Source of the DNA: Wyeomyia smithii
Taxonomy: Eukaryota > Arthropoda > Insecta > Diptera > Culicidae
DNA: 64,000 nucleotides
Assembly: GCF_029784165.1 (NCBI RefSeq)
Contig: NC_073695.1
Coordinates: forward strand, 211,253,781 to 211,317,780
Reading direction: 5' to 3'
Shown: one piece after another, positions 24,761-36,136 of the stretch
Numbering within the stretch: position 1 is the first letter of the stretch
How the letters are laid out: the number at the start of each line of letters is the position of its first letter
Translations under genes and position numbers: made by a program
Notes under the pieces: generated by a model
Told to the model about the DNA's origin: nothing
Seen by the model: the letters and a program-made list of their open reading frames with translations, nothing else
The model's database searches: none

Positions 24761-25370
24761 ATTTAATAATTTTAAACATTCCAAGTTCATTGATTTCTTG
24801 CCTCTTGCGACATGTTCGTTATTCAAAGACATGAATTTTCTTTTGATTTTTGTTGTTGTTGAAACATAACTGAGCTGGAAGCAACCCAAGTAACCATAAG
24901 CATTAGGAGATAGCATTTTATTAGCACTAATTCAGCCTAGTTAATGCCAAATAGATTTATATCATGATTTTCAATGTCCTAAACGATATGTTAAACTGGC
25001 ATTACTGAGAGCAAAATATTCGCTTAAAGAGCTACCGTAAGTGCTACGATGTGGTGTTCTAGATGCATATAGAAGACGCATTACATTTTCTCGTTAGTGC
25101 CAATAACGAGCGATATCGAGTGGTCAATAAAAAATAAACGGAAAATGGATACTCCACGTAAATGAAAAAAAACTTTAAGGAGTGGGAATTTTCGACGCAA
25201 AGTTCGGGTATATGAAAGCATGAAACTCCCCGAATTGCAAACTAGTGACTTGGATCCAGGATCTACATCTCCTGGGCTCGTGGTTTCGGAACCGTCAATA
25301 TCAGAAAATGAAAAAAAGTCCCTCTTAAATTCCAAACGATGTTGAGGAAGAACGCATTTTTTTTCGTTTG
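24761..25370. other. Degraded repeat-like DNA before the composite repeat
   Basis: Probably the body of the Helitron-like element whose end is at 24,718. No coding signal is seen. Confidence 0.3.
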
Positions 25371-25498
25371 TTTTTTGCCTTTCTCCTAGAAAGGTATAGC
25401 AATCACTTGCAAAACCGAAAGTATAAAAGTGCTCCTAAGGACCGAATGGCATATATCACTCGACTCAAATCGACGAGCTGAGCATTTTCTGAATGTAT

Positions 25499-25552
25499 AT
25501 GTGTGTGTGTGTGTGTATGTGTGTGTGTGTATGTGTGTGTGTATGTGCAGAT
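25499..25552. repeat. GT/CA microsatellite
   Basis: GT dinucleotides with occasional ATGT, embedded in the composite repeat head. The mirrored tract in the other copy is at 60,449-60,505. Confidence 0.9.
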
Positions 25553-28028
25553 TTTTATTCTCACTCACTTTTCTCAGAGATGGCTGGACCGATTCTCATG
25601 AAATTAATTGCAAATGAAAGGTCTCGTTGTCCCATAAGACCCTATCAAATTTCATTATAATCGGATTGTCAGTTTAGAGGTTATGGTTCAAAATGTAAAA
25701 ATCATGAAACATCATTATCTCAAAAACTACAAAACCGATTTGGACCAAATTGATTTCAAATTAACGGGCTACCTGAAATACCCTTAACTTTTGAATTTCA
25801 TAATAATTGAACTTGCGGTTCAAAAGTTATAACAAGAAACGTGTTTTGAAGACTACTCAATCTCACTCATGTTTCTCAGAGATGGCTGAACCGATTTTCA
25901 TGAAATCAGTGTCAGATGGAAGGTCTAGTTGCCCCATAAGACCCTATTGATTTGTTTTGCAATCAGACTATTACTTTTCCTGTTATGTTTAAAAATGTGA
26001 AATCCAGCTATGCAAAGGAACATATTCCGAAGACTACTTGAACTCACTCACTTTTCTCAGTGATGGCTGACCCAATTTCTACAAAATTAGTGTCAACTAA
26101 TAAGTCTAGCTGCCGCGTAACACCCTATTGAATTTCACTGTAATCGGACTGTAACTTCGTCTGTAAAGTACCGAAATGTGAAAATCACGAAACTTCATTA
26201 TCTCAGAAACTACACAACCGATTTGATCAATATTAATATCAGATCAGCGGGCTAGTTAAGGGTTAACTGATGAATTATGATTGAACACGTGGTTTCAAAG
26301 TTTGGCTGCCCTATACGTTCCCATTTCATTTGATTATAATTGAACTTAAGCCATCGTTATGTAATAAATTGTTAATAAAACAACGAAAGTCTATTATTTC
26401 AAAGATTACATGACTAACTTGAATATAACTAGTATCATACGAACAAGTCATCTCTAAAACTTACAAATAACAAACTTCATAACAATTTGATATGTGGCTC
26501 AAAAGTTATGGAAAGAAAAGAAATTCAAAGGCTATTTAAAATTATACCTGCTTTGATTGATATATGTGGTCTCAACATAATTTAAATGTGGTTTTGTACT
26601 ATTTGAACGTTCCAAATTCATTAATTCCTTGCGATGTGTTTAAAGTCTGCAAATGCACGACGAATCGGCCATAGGATATGATCAAAGTCAAATAACAAAT
26701 CGTTTGAAATGAATGGTTTTATCGAAATGACAAAATCTTCGACATTGGATTTTGGCGCCCTAATTCTGAATATATTCATATTGGGTGCTATTCGGTCATT
26801 TTCAGCAGATTTTCTGGCATCAATCTGACACCGGAAATACCCATATTGGGAGGTATTTAGTTATTTTGGTTGTTTTCCAGAAACTAACAGTGGTCGTCTT
26901 TAAATTCAAAATGGTGTCAAGGGTCAATGTTTGGTTTCTATGCATCATCTCGATTACGGAAATATCCATGTTGAGTAATATTTGGTCATTTTCGACTGTT
27001 TCCTATAAGTTGGCATTTAGCGATTCAAAATGGTGCCTGAGGTCAATTGTTAGCTCATTGCATCATTCTGGTTCCAGAGATACTCATATTGGATGTTATT
27101 TGGTTATTTTAGGCTGTTTTTCACAAACCGGAAGTCGCCATCTTGGATTTCAAAATGGTATTCAAAATAATTTCTGGCCTCTGAGCGTCATGCTGGTTGA
27201 AGAAACACCCATATTGGGTGTAATTCGATCATTTTCCGCTGTTTCCCAGGAACCGGAAGTCGCCAACCTAGAATCCAAAATGGGGTCTGTGGTCGATTTC
27301 AGCAGCAGTGTATCATTTGTTACCACTAAAAACATTCACCTGCCAAATATGGTTCCATTTAGTTGCACGGGTAGAAATAAAATCTCGAAAACGGGCAAAA
27401 TGACTCATGATTTCATGATTTGGATGTATTTTCATGGTATGAATATACACCATGAGTAAAGACTCATGGAATCATGAGCCAATTGTTCGTAACGCACCCC
27501 GTGCGTTACTGTTTTGCTGACATCATGAGCAATTTGGATTGAAACCATGATTTATGGGTCATGAAATTTGACTCATTTGACTCATGAAATCGGGCGTTCA
27601 GTTTATGAAATCTCCCTTTGACTCATGGAACCATGATTGTGATTTATGAAATCATGAAATGCGAGTCATAAAATATAGCAATTGGCTCCGGGAATCGAGT
27701 GTTTGATTTATGAATTTTTGCTTTGGTTTATTCTAACCCATGAAATTATGAGCTGAACTCGTGAAATCATGAGTCACGAGTCATGCAATTTAGCATTTGA
27801 CTCCAGGAATCGGGTGTTCGATTTATGAATTCTTGCTTTGGCTACTGAAACCATGATTTTGTTTTATGAAATCATGAGTTGCGAGCCAGGACATATAGCA
27901 TTTGACTCATGAAATCGGATGTTCGATTTATAAAACCTTGCTTTGATTTAGGAAACCATGAATTGAACTCATGATTGATTAGTCTAGTTTTATGAAATTA
28001 TGATTTGTGCAATCCGATTCACGAAATT

Positions 28029-29354
28029 GCCCAATCCGCACGAGAGTCACAAATAAAGTAAGACTTTTTTCTTACAATTGTCCCCCGAATGTTTTAAAAA
28101 TAATATGGAAATAGTTTTTGTACGCGAGTAACCATTACTTTTTATAGAAAAACTTGTGTTAGTTTTCTTACAAAAGACACTAGCGCTATGATTATAAAAC
28201 AAATTTTTCTTTTATTTTGTCTCTGTGATAATTGAACTAAAATTTATTTATTCTTCTCTGAAGGGTCTCACAGGCGAAATTATTCCATTTGTGAAACGAA
28301 ATTATTTTTTCCATCAAGTATTCACGGTGATAATTTGAAGTAGAAATGTTATGTTGTCTTAGAATAGCCACGAAGTCATTAAAAGATACATTTAAATTTT
28401 TCTGATAACTTCATGGTGACCTTCATAGGAATAGTTTCCCCTGTTAATCACTGTGGCTTCTGTGAGAGAATATTTGACAAAAGTTTTGTTCAATAGAATT
28501 TGTGACCTTTTGAAAAAAACTTATATGTTATTAACATTGTCGCAGTGATATCACTTCGAAAGCTTCGAAAAGATTAGTTGAAATTAATTAACATATTTCT
28601 TGAAACTAACGTTCGATTAGTCTCAAAAGAGTCCCCGTATTAATTGATGTTTATTGAAGAATAAAGAAATGATCCATAACCGTTATTAAGAGGAATGCAT
28701 CTTTTTTACGAAAGTCACCAAGAATTGGTGACGAGCACTTAAAGTTTGTTGGCTCACTTAAATGGAGGCAATGCTTGACGAAAGTAGTACATATATTAGT
28801 TTTCCTTGATAATTTTCATATATTTTGTAACAAAATTACAACAAGAATTATCCATAAACAGACAGACGCTTAAAAAAACAATAAATTTCATTTTTAGTGT
28901 TTCTAAAATATTTATAATTTTACGAATACTATCTAAAACCTAATTTTTGGGAAGGCGCGCGAAAATTTTAAGGGGTAGGCGACAGACTTTCTCCATGAAA
29001 ATGGGGTTGCATTTGAAAATAGCTTTTGACATTCATCGCAAATTCAACTTGTTCTATGTTATTGCTTATATGTACACGTTGAATCATTTTTAATTTTTAT
29101 CGGCGAAATAAAAAAAATTAAATAGCAATGTTCGGGAGTTGGTCACGAACAGTATATTTTATTTTAGAGCTTTGTCACGAAAAATATTCATGAATGTGTT
29201 GATAAAAATACGACTCGCGATGACAACTTAAAACAAGATTAGCCCCGCCATTTCGACGCTTTTTCAGCATTCCTGACCATTTACAGAACATATTCCTAAT
29301 ACGAATATTATTCTTCTCTTGAAGGTCACCAGCATGTCATTTGTGCGGACTGGG
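28029..29354. mobile_element. Element nested in the CATGA element
   Basis: CATGA-type repeats stop at about 28,020 and resume at about 29,360. Between them the ends read CCCAATCCGCACGAGAGTCA on the left and, inward from the right on minus, CCCAGTCCGCACAAATGACA, an inverted repeat matching at about 15 of 20 positions. The interior is AT-rich with no coding signal, so it is non-autonomous. A target duplication is not clear (TG on both sides at most). Confidence 0.55.
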
Positions 29355-29790
29355 TGTACATTTAATTTATGAAACTTCACTTTGGTTCATTAAATCTTAA
29401 TGTCATGATTTATCGATCACGAAACTGAAAATATAATTCATTTGATCTAGCGTTCCACGAATGAAATTAGACATTATATTTGAATTCGTGTTTTGGTTTA
29501 TGAAGTCAGTAATTTATTTCATGAAACTACAATTCATTAAACTTAGGATAAAGTTCATAAACTTTAAATTGGATTCATCACTCTGATAAGTTGGAATTTT
29601 ATTCATGATTATGAATTATTGAAATTATAATTTTTCAACTTAAAACTAAAAATCGTAAAAGATCAGATGTACACGGTCTTAGATGCCAAACCGTTACGGG
29701 TTTGAGGATTCGCGTTTGTAGTAACAAGTTCGACAGTCAGTATTATTTATGATTTGCCCGGCAAAACAAAGTAAAACATAAATTAATAAG

Positions 29791-29855
29791 TTTTCTTTGG
29801 CAGCTTTTCTGCAGCCGTATTATGCAAAAACCTGCCAAAGACGTTCGATACCCTA
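29791..29855. repeat. Hairpin family, copy B (5' arm shortened)
   Basis: The stem CTTTGGCAG pairs with CTGCCAAAG around the shared loop words CTGCAGCC and TTATGCAAAAA. The copy keeps the canonical 3' end GACGTTCGATACCCTA. The outer 5' arm is replaced by unrelated AT-rich DNA. Confidence 0.7.
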
Positions 29856-31812
29856 ATCAATTTATTTTTGATCGTTTTTCCTAACGGGTTTTATGTTTTC
29901 TGAAAAAAGTACTGTAAATCTTTATCGATGACATTAGAGAACGCAAAATGTTTCTCATATATTTTTTTTTAAATGTCATTTGCATAGCATTGCATTTGCA
30001 CTTTGCATAGATGTTCTTATGGGCTGAAGATGTCATTTTGTGCTATTATTATTTTTTGTTTTTGGTCACGAATAATTTGGCGGCATTCATAAATAACGTA
30101 ATACCTATAGGAGGGAGGGGGGATATATTTTTTGGCATTACGATTTGTTATATAGGGGAGGGGGAGGTATGATCAGCGTTACGTAACAAAAAATCCATGG
30201 GGAGACTTTTCAAATATGAGCATTTTTATTTGGCATATTCTTCTACAGCGTTGCGTAATTTTTATGGGGGGGGTATGTTCGGACGCCTTAGGTATGTTCG
30301 GACGGTCGCAACTTGGATGCAACCCGGATCGAAAAGCACGAAAAACAAACGATCGGTTGCTCCAGCATGGTTAGTGACAATCCTTTACCCAATAATAAAA
30401 TATAACTTTTTGTTCCGGTATTAAAAGATTTTGTGTTTGGTTGTGTTTTGGTTTTGCAACTTGAAAAACAGTTACAAACGTACAAGCAGTGCAACGTCAC
30501 CCGTGGATTGCCTTATGGATGGTTAAAAAATATTTTTGGAAACAGAACGGTTTGTTTAATCGGTGTGACTTCTTCAGAAAAGTTGCAGATAACAGTTTTA
30601 TCTTACCGATAAAAGTATACACAAAAAAAATATTTTGCAACACAAAACAAGGAAAACAACTTGTTTTAAAGTTTTTTTTAACTACAAATGGTTTATGGTT
30701 GTATGCTCCAGTATTGCTAAACTCGCTCTAAACAAGCATGTGATACTCCAAGTAGTGTTCTCACCGCTACCGAAATCACACACACAAGGGAGTACCTCCA
30801 CCATTCGAACTGTCTCTCGTTCTTTCACACTTCCTTCATTTCACACCACCGAGTGTTGACGCTTGCGAGTTTTCTTCACTCCCGAAACCATGGACACACA
30901 CTCCTATTTACGGTCTTATTCGCGTGCACTCCCCTACTCGCGAGCACGATCAGCCAAAAATAATTGTTTCAAGACGCATCGGAATGGCGTGGCGTGATGC
31001 AGCGGATCGATTATAGTTAGGTAAACTGTATAAATGTAGTAAAAGCTGTTCCTATCAGATGCTTAAATGTTTATAAGTTATCATCAAAATGTCGCCTCAA
31101 ATTCTCTCAGAAAGCAATATGTTGAACATCATGGACATCCTGAAGAAGAACTATTGTTTGACGTTGATGGTTGCTCTAAACTGGGCTCCTTCGCATTATT
31201 GTGGAAAACATCAACAGGGTCTACTTATAAAAAAGTTGGTCACTCAGTTATTTGTTCCTTGGTGCACACTTAAATTTCGAACTCGTACTTAGACATGAAG
31301 ATCATATCGAATTTACAATCGTCTATATCAAGGCACACCAACATTTTGATTAAGGTGTAATGTATGAACGACAAAATTTTAACTCTTCAATTGACTATTT
31401 TGTTCATCCTTGAAAGGACAATTAGTTTTTTAATTCAATTTAGGATATGATGCTGATCCCATCTCTGTGCTATTCCTGACATTAAAAGCTGTTTTCGGAC
31501 TAAAAATTTGACGACAGACAGATTTTGGTTGCTAACACCCCCGTTTGTGTGTTGCCAAAATACGGCAGTTTTTTATTGTAGGAATTGTCGCTACCGCACA
31601 TAAGCAGCTTTTTACTAGAAAAGGTAATACCGTTACACTTACCGCTGACGCTGCTACTACTACCGCTACTGGTACTCGCTATCGCTGCTGCCCGCTGCTA
31701 GATAGTTAGCACCCATCCTTCACTAGTAAACTGATTGCTTTTTCTAGACTTTTTAATAAATTTTGTTTTAATTCTTGTTATTTTAACACTTTTCAATATC
31801 AATTTTCAATAG
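29856..31812. other. Interior of the CATGA element, no enzyme recognised
   Basis: A G-rich patch at 30,108-30,170 (GGAGGGAGGGGGG, then GGGGAGGGGGAGG) sits in a phrase with TTACG words that resembles a common mosquito repeat. A moderately GC-rich segment follows at 30,760-30,960. Frames at 30,489-30,731, 31,067-31,273 and 31,089-31,292 (plus) have no recognised family. A cryptic trinucleotide run (CTGCTACTACTACCGCTACT) lies near 31,650. Confidence 0.4.
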
Positions 31813-31882
31813 TAGGGTAGCGAAAGGCTTCGGCAGGTTTCCTGCAGCAATCTTAACCACTGCCGAAGCCGTTCGCTACCTA
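31813..31882. repeat. Hairpin family, copy C, with 6-bp flanking repeat
   Basis: The arms TAGGGTAGCGAAAGGCTTCG (from 31,813) and CGAAGCCGTTCGCTACCTA (to 31,882) pair with few mismatches. The loop retains CTGCAGCAATCTTA. CAATAG flanks both sides (31,807-31,812 and 31,883-31,888), which suggests an insertion with a 6-bp target duplication. The inner stem sequence (GGCTTCGGCAGG) differs from that of copy D, but both arms changed together. Confidence 0.75.
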
Positions 31883-32317
31883 CAATAGTTCAAATAATCA
31901 AATTGCAATTGTCTGTATTTGGGGGCCAATGCGTGGGTAATTTTCAATTGATTGCTACAAACACGACGGAAATGCGTTGGAAACTAAGCGGCTTATAAGC
32001 ATGTGAAAAAAACAAATTTTGTCCCCTTTTCCGTTTTTATATTTTCATTTTCACCCCAATGTAGCCGATCTTCCTGAGAAATGTAGTTCTACGTAAAAAA
32101 ACAAGTCTTTATTATGCTCAACTTCAGTGATGTGTCAAGATAGTTTACAGTTCCAAATTTCCGCTAGCGAAATTTGTCAGAAAACCTGGTTGGAGAACAC
32201 ACAGGTATTTCACCAATCTGCGGTTTACAGTTCATGCGAAGCGAATACAACCGCCACCTAACTGATTGGGGAGCGGGGGTGATAGATGCAACCGAAAGAT
32301 CATTCAAATCGATCGAG

Positions 32318-32730
32318 TTACTGCCGCGGCTTGCAGACGTAACACTTGGCTTGTGTGCGTAACACACACAGCTGTTTAAATTGAACAGCATTCGTTGGCA
32401 CAGCCGGCACATTATTTAGTTTTTCGGCAAAATAGGCACGAATTCTTCTACCGCCTAATTTATCTTTACAGGCGGGACAAATAAGCATTGCCTTCCCTTG
32501 TGCGAATCCTTGTGGGCACGACCGTTTATTTCACAACATTGCTAGCCGATGTGACAAAAGGGCACTGGTTTCAAATCATTAATAGGCAGATGACACTCGC
32601 CGCACAGCTTCTTATTCATCAATTCTAGCAGCAGTCGTATGTTCTCTACCACAGTTGTTTCAGTTTCAACCGCACTTGATAATACTGTGTTGAGTAAATT
32701 TATGCAACCGGACACTCGTCTTATGTTTTA
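32318..32730 (-). pseudogene. Cys/His-rich (zinc-finger-like) coding remnant in the CATGA element
   Basis: Two adjacent minus-strand frames look coding. The first (about 32,727 down to a stop at 32,542) ends in LCGECHLPIN followed by FCHIG. The second, offset by a frameshift (32,488 down to a stop at 32,318), contains ICPACKDKLG and ends in CYVCKPRQ. The CxxC pairs and the CH pair suggest zinc binding. Between them, NGRAHKDSHKGRQ appears in yet another frame. I recognise no named family. It may be an element-encoded protein or a captured host exon, and the frame breaks make it a pseudogene here. Confidence 0.4.
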
Positions 32731-33687
32731 TCAACACGTTCACTCGCGAAAACCTTGTTTTGCACATGAAATACGCTAGTCCACCTACGGTATTAATCAC
32801 GGTTTCTGAACTTGCAATCAATGAATATACCGGCGCACAGTTTGACAGATATGTGTTACGTCTTTAGCAGTCATGAGTCGTATTTATAAAAACGCTCTGA
32901 GTAGCTCATGATATTCAGAGTCCAACCCATGGTATCATGAGTCATAACTCATGATTCTATGAGTCCATGCGACAGCGATGTGTTACGCTTATAATAGCCA
33001 TGAGTCACATTCTTGAAAACGCTTTTCATAGCTCATGATATTCGGGGTTGACATCATGATATCATGAGTCATAGGTCATGATTCTGTCGGAAAACAACAT
33101 TCATGATTTCATGACCTAAAAGGTCATGAAAACGGGAAAATATTTTTACCCGTATGATTAGTTCGCGAGATGTGCAGAAATTTATGCCGACTCATGTGCT
33201 TCCATTAGAGGGAGGGGCGTCGAACCATTATGGACATATTTATTACCCTTTAAAACATCCACATGCCAAATTCGGTTTCATTTGCTTGGTTTGTTCTTGA
33301 GTTGTGCAGAAATGTATGTTTCATTTGTATTGGACCCCTCCTTTCCAGAAGAGGGAGGGTCTCAAACTATCATGGGAACTTTTATCGGGACCAAAAACCC
33401 CTACATACAAATTTTCACGTCGATCGGTTCGATAGTTTTCGAGCCTATATGGATCAAACAGACTAACAGACCAGACTACATTTTTATATGTATAGATTAC
33501 ACCATCAATATTTTAGAACCTAAAGAGTGAATATACATTTATTGGATTGAAGCATTCATGTTAATCTATTTTTACAAATAAAAGTTTGAATGAGAAAGGT
33601 GGGTCTGACCGCTAGGTGGATTAATTTAGGTTTTTAACTCACATGTCAGGAAAGAGAAATCTCATGGGTGCTTCAAATCAGCATTAG

Positions 33688-33729
33688 TTTTTTTTTTTCT
33701 TCATCTATAGTTTATTTGACACGGCACAT
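33688..33729 (-). mobile_element. 42-bp dead-on-arrival retroelement insertion
   Basis: A T run and CTTCATCTATAGTTTATTTG, ending GACACGGCACAT, is flanked by an exact 13-bp duplication AAATCAGCATTAG (33,675-33,687 and 33,730-33,742). On minus it reads GTGCCGTGTCAAATAAA then an A tail, the same 3' end as the copy at 10,979. It is an extremely 5'-truncated target-primed insertion. Confidence 0.85.
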
Positions 33730-33742
33730 AAATCAGCATTAG

Positions 33743-34479
33743 TGATGCATATCAATGGTTGCCACCTGCAGCACTTTATCAGCTCGCTATTTTGCCTTTT
33801 CAACATTATATCAGATATATACAAACATTCAGGTCAGAATAAGTTCTTACCCAGAATTCTGTAATCAAATATAACTTGGGAAGGCACAGTGGTCGGAAAA
33901 GGCAATTTGACGTACTTAATTCTTTTGTGCTTAAACGGTTGATGTTAACCAAAGACAACGTTCAAAAGAATTGCTAACAAAAACTAAACGGAAATGTTGA
34001 TAAGAAAGTTTTTTGATCATGGCCTATTATCATAAAAATAAAAATCTAACTTTTGATACAATGAAGTTACATGAATAGTTTCTTTAGTTGTAGAACTTTT
34101 CAAAATATGAAACTTTGCAGAAGATATTAAATTTCTATGATGTCTATTTACTGAAATACAAAGCATTGTCTCTGTCAACCCCCTAAAATTTAGTTTTTCT
34201 AGCATAACTTTTTAAATTTTTTTTCAAGAACATAATGTTCTAGACAAATATGACTAACATAAGAATACAGGTTTCTTTCGAAGACATGTTGCTACAATCG
34301 TTCTATACTAAGTTAGAGCGTTTTTTTAATAAATTATTCCGTAGATTTAAATGCTTATAGGGGAGAAAAAGGGAAGCCGGTACACATCATCAAATACTTT
34401 TTTTAAGCTTAGACCTTGTACTACAACATAGTTAAACTTTGATACTTGACAGTTCATAAATGAATGAGTAGAGTGATGT
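33743..34479. other. AT-rich spacer, nothing recognised
   Basis: Short chance frames only (34,017-34,205 minus). Confidence 0.4.
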
Positions 34480-34870
34480 TTTCTGTATGTATTGTTTCGT
34501 TTTATATCCGATTGAATACTTTATTCATTGGGATTTCAGATTTGCGTTGATCAAAGTTGTAATTTTTTGTGCCGAATGCTGAACAATATCAGGGAAATTA
34601 ACGTTTAATTTCAGGGAATATCAGGGAAAATCAGGGAATTTGATTTTGAAAACTTTTTCGCCAGCCTGTGCAAATCAATCAACCCTGTGGAACACTGATT
34701 TCCAAACTTTGCAGTTTTCAAAATTAAATTCCCCAATTCTCCCTGATATTCCCTGCAATATAAAATTAATTTCGCTGATATTTTTAGCATCCAGCACAAA
34801 AAAGTGCAACTTTGAAATCCCAATGAAAAAAGTATTTTATCGGATATGAAAACAAACAGTAAAGGACCCC
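34480..34870. repeat. Diverged fold-back with CAGGGAA words (arms about 175 bp)
   Basis: The left arm 34,485-34,665 and right arm 34,710-34,865 mirror each other: ATATCCGATTGAATACTTTA with its counterpart at 34,830-34,848, CATTGGGATTTCA with TGAAATCCCAATG (34,813), and repeated TCAGGGAATATCAGGG with CCCTGATATTCCCTG. The centre is near 34,687. Further CCCTGATT words follow at 34,965-35,030. It is probably a decayed fold-back MITE. Confidence 0.65.
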
Positions 34871-35633
34871 CATTACCCACTGCTGGAAAAAAATAGTTTT
34901 AGTGCTGAAGTGTCATTTAAAAAAGAATCGCGCCTCGGTTAGAACGTGTTCTCTAATTTTTTAGGGTTTTCCCTGAGATTCCCTGATTCCCCTGATCGAA
35001 AACTGGATTCCCTGACATTCCCTGATTTTTCACGTTTATGCCACCCTGTTACTGTTCTTAGTTAAGTTATATTGTAGAACATTCTTCTTCTTCTTGACTT
35101 TATAAGCACTCGCTCAACGCTTATGCACCAAGACAGCCGCGCAAGTTTCCAACCCGAAAAGACAGACGACTACATCGAGAATCGAACTCTAGCCTTCACG
35201 CTTGAACTGCTGTGTATTTTGCCTACCAATCACAAATTCATCATGGCATCGAAATTTTACTTAAAATGCTTACACACAATATATTATTCATTGAAAGTGC
35301 ACATTGTACTAAAAACAAACATTAAGTCTTGGTTTTTCCATTTATAAACAGAATTATTCGAAAAGAAGTCAATGGCAATCATGGGACGTTTACTCTATTT
35401 CAGTTGTTTTAGGGCAAACCAACCAAAACGTGGGTATCAGAATCGCTGGTACCAGGATCAATGAGTGGTAGGTAGATGAAAAATGTAAGCAGTTTGACTG
35501 TTTGAAGCCCCTACTGTGAAACTTTAAAGCAAAAAACAAAAAACTTTGGAAAAAGCAAAATGAAACAGTAATGTATTATCGAAATTGATTTATTGCCTAT
35601 ATAATATCGTCGTAGCTTATCCCTAATGTCGAA
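34871..35633. other. No gene recognised
   Basis: Contains a second cluster of CCCTGA words (34,965-35,045), possibly part of the fold-back family, then plain AT-rich DNA. Confidence 0.35.
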
Positions 35634-35635
35634 TT

Positions 35636-36134
35636 CGTCTTAGCGGTGTAGCTACACTCGAACTACACTTTTTACCCTGTAACGGACTACACTTTTTCTG
35701 TCTCTGACTACACTTTTTCTGTCCCGGACAGCTACACGCAATGAAACTACACCGTCCCGGACTACACTTTGCAGCTTAAAAAAAAACAATTTCAGTGTAG
35801 TTGCATTGGTATGCGTAATAATAGGGATAGCTGTCAATTTGTTTTGTTTTGGTCACTATCGCCTTCGTCATTTCGCCTCGTTTCCATTTCATATTTCCAT
35901 CTCGCAAATGTGCTGAAAAAAAAAATTATCTGACGCTTTACCACGTGGAACGGAGAACCAAAACAAACCAGTTTTTACACATACGTGTGGTGTAGTCCAG
36001 AAAAGTGTAGTCATAGACAGAAAAGTGTAGTCAGAGCCAGAAAAGTGTAGCCCGAAAAATGAAAAAAAAAAAAACATTTACGGAGTAACAAGTGTAGTCC
36101 GAGTGTAGTTACACCGCAGAAACGAATTCGACAT
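35636..36134. mobile_element. MITE with ~50-bp TIRs flanked by TA
   Basis: The left end ATGTCGAATTCGTCTTAGCG and the right end (minus, inward) ATGTCGAATTCGTTTCTGCG continue through GGTGTAGCTACACTCG-like sequence, giving inverted repeats of about 50 bp. TA occurs immediately outside both ends (35,634-35,635 and 36,135-36,136), the Tc1/mariner-type target. Inside each arm the word GACTACACTTTTTCTG is repeated (35,692, 35,707; inverse copies 36,002-36,050). No transposase is present. Confidence 0.75.
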
Positions 36135-36136
36135 TA

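Larger units (their letters stand above)
27366..33154. mobile_element. 5.8-kb TIR element rich in CATGA words, superfamily unknown
   Basis: The ends are fixed by comparison with the uninterrupted composite repeat at 57,107-57,125 (read on minus: ATTTAGTTGATTAGTTCGCG). The left terminus is CACGGGTAGAAATAAAATCT. The right, read inward on minus, is TACGGGTAAAAATATTTTCC. They match at about 15 of the first 20 positions. TG is present on both sides (27,364-27,365 and 33,155-33,156), implying a 2-bp duplication. Both subterminal regions (27,400-28,020 with 29,360-29,640, and 32,870-33,130) are packed with TCATGA, ATGAAATCATGA and related words, in loose units of roughly 95-125 bp. The interior has no recognisable transposase, only a Cys/His-rich remnant near 32.5 kb. 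Confidence 0.75.
25371..33627 (+). repeat. Composite repeat, plus copy (2.5 kb net, split by a 5.8-kb insertion)
   Basis: The order is: a head GCCTTTCTCCTAGAAAGG, a GT microsatellite, three ~180-bp units around GAGATGGCTG-x-ACCGATT (25,570-26,220), a linker, units with ACCGGAAGTCGCCATCTTG (26,720-27,300), one CCCTCCC-type unit (27,310-27,365, then 33,155-33,370), and a tail with CACGTCGATCGGTTCGATAG ending GACCGCTAGGTGGATTAATT. The reverse copy at 56,648-60,624 matches it with few differences. Ends share CCTTTCTC and GAGAAAGG words in inverse orientation. No enzyme is encoded. The 224-codon frame at 26,785-27,459 is a by-product of the array. Confidence 0.8.

Noticed and set aside
26785..27459. 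224-codon open frame, the longest in the window
   Set aside because: It runs through the ACCGGAAGT repeat units. Repetition of units without stops explains its length, and the peptide is a periodic translation of the repeat.
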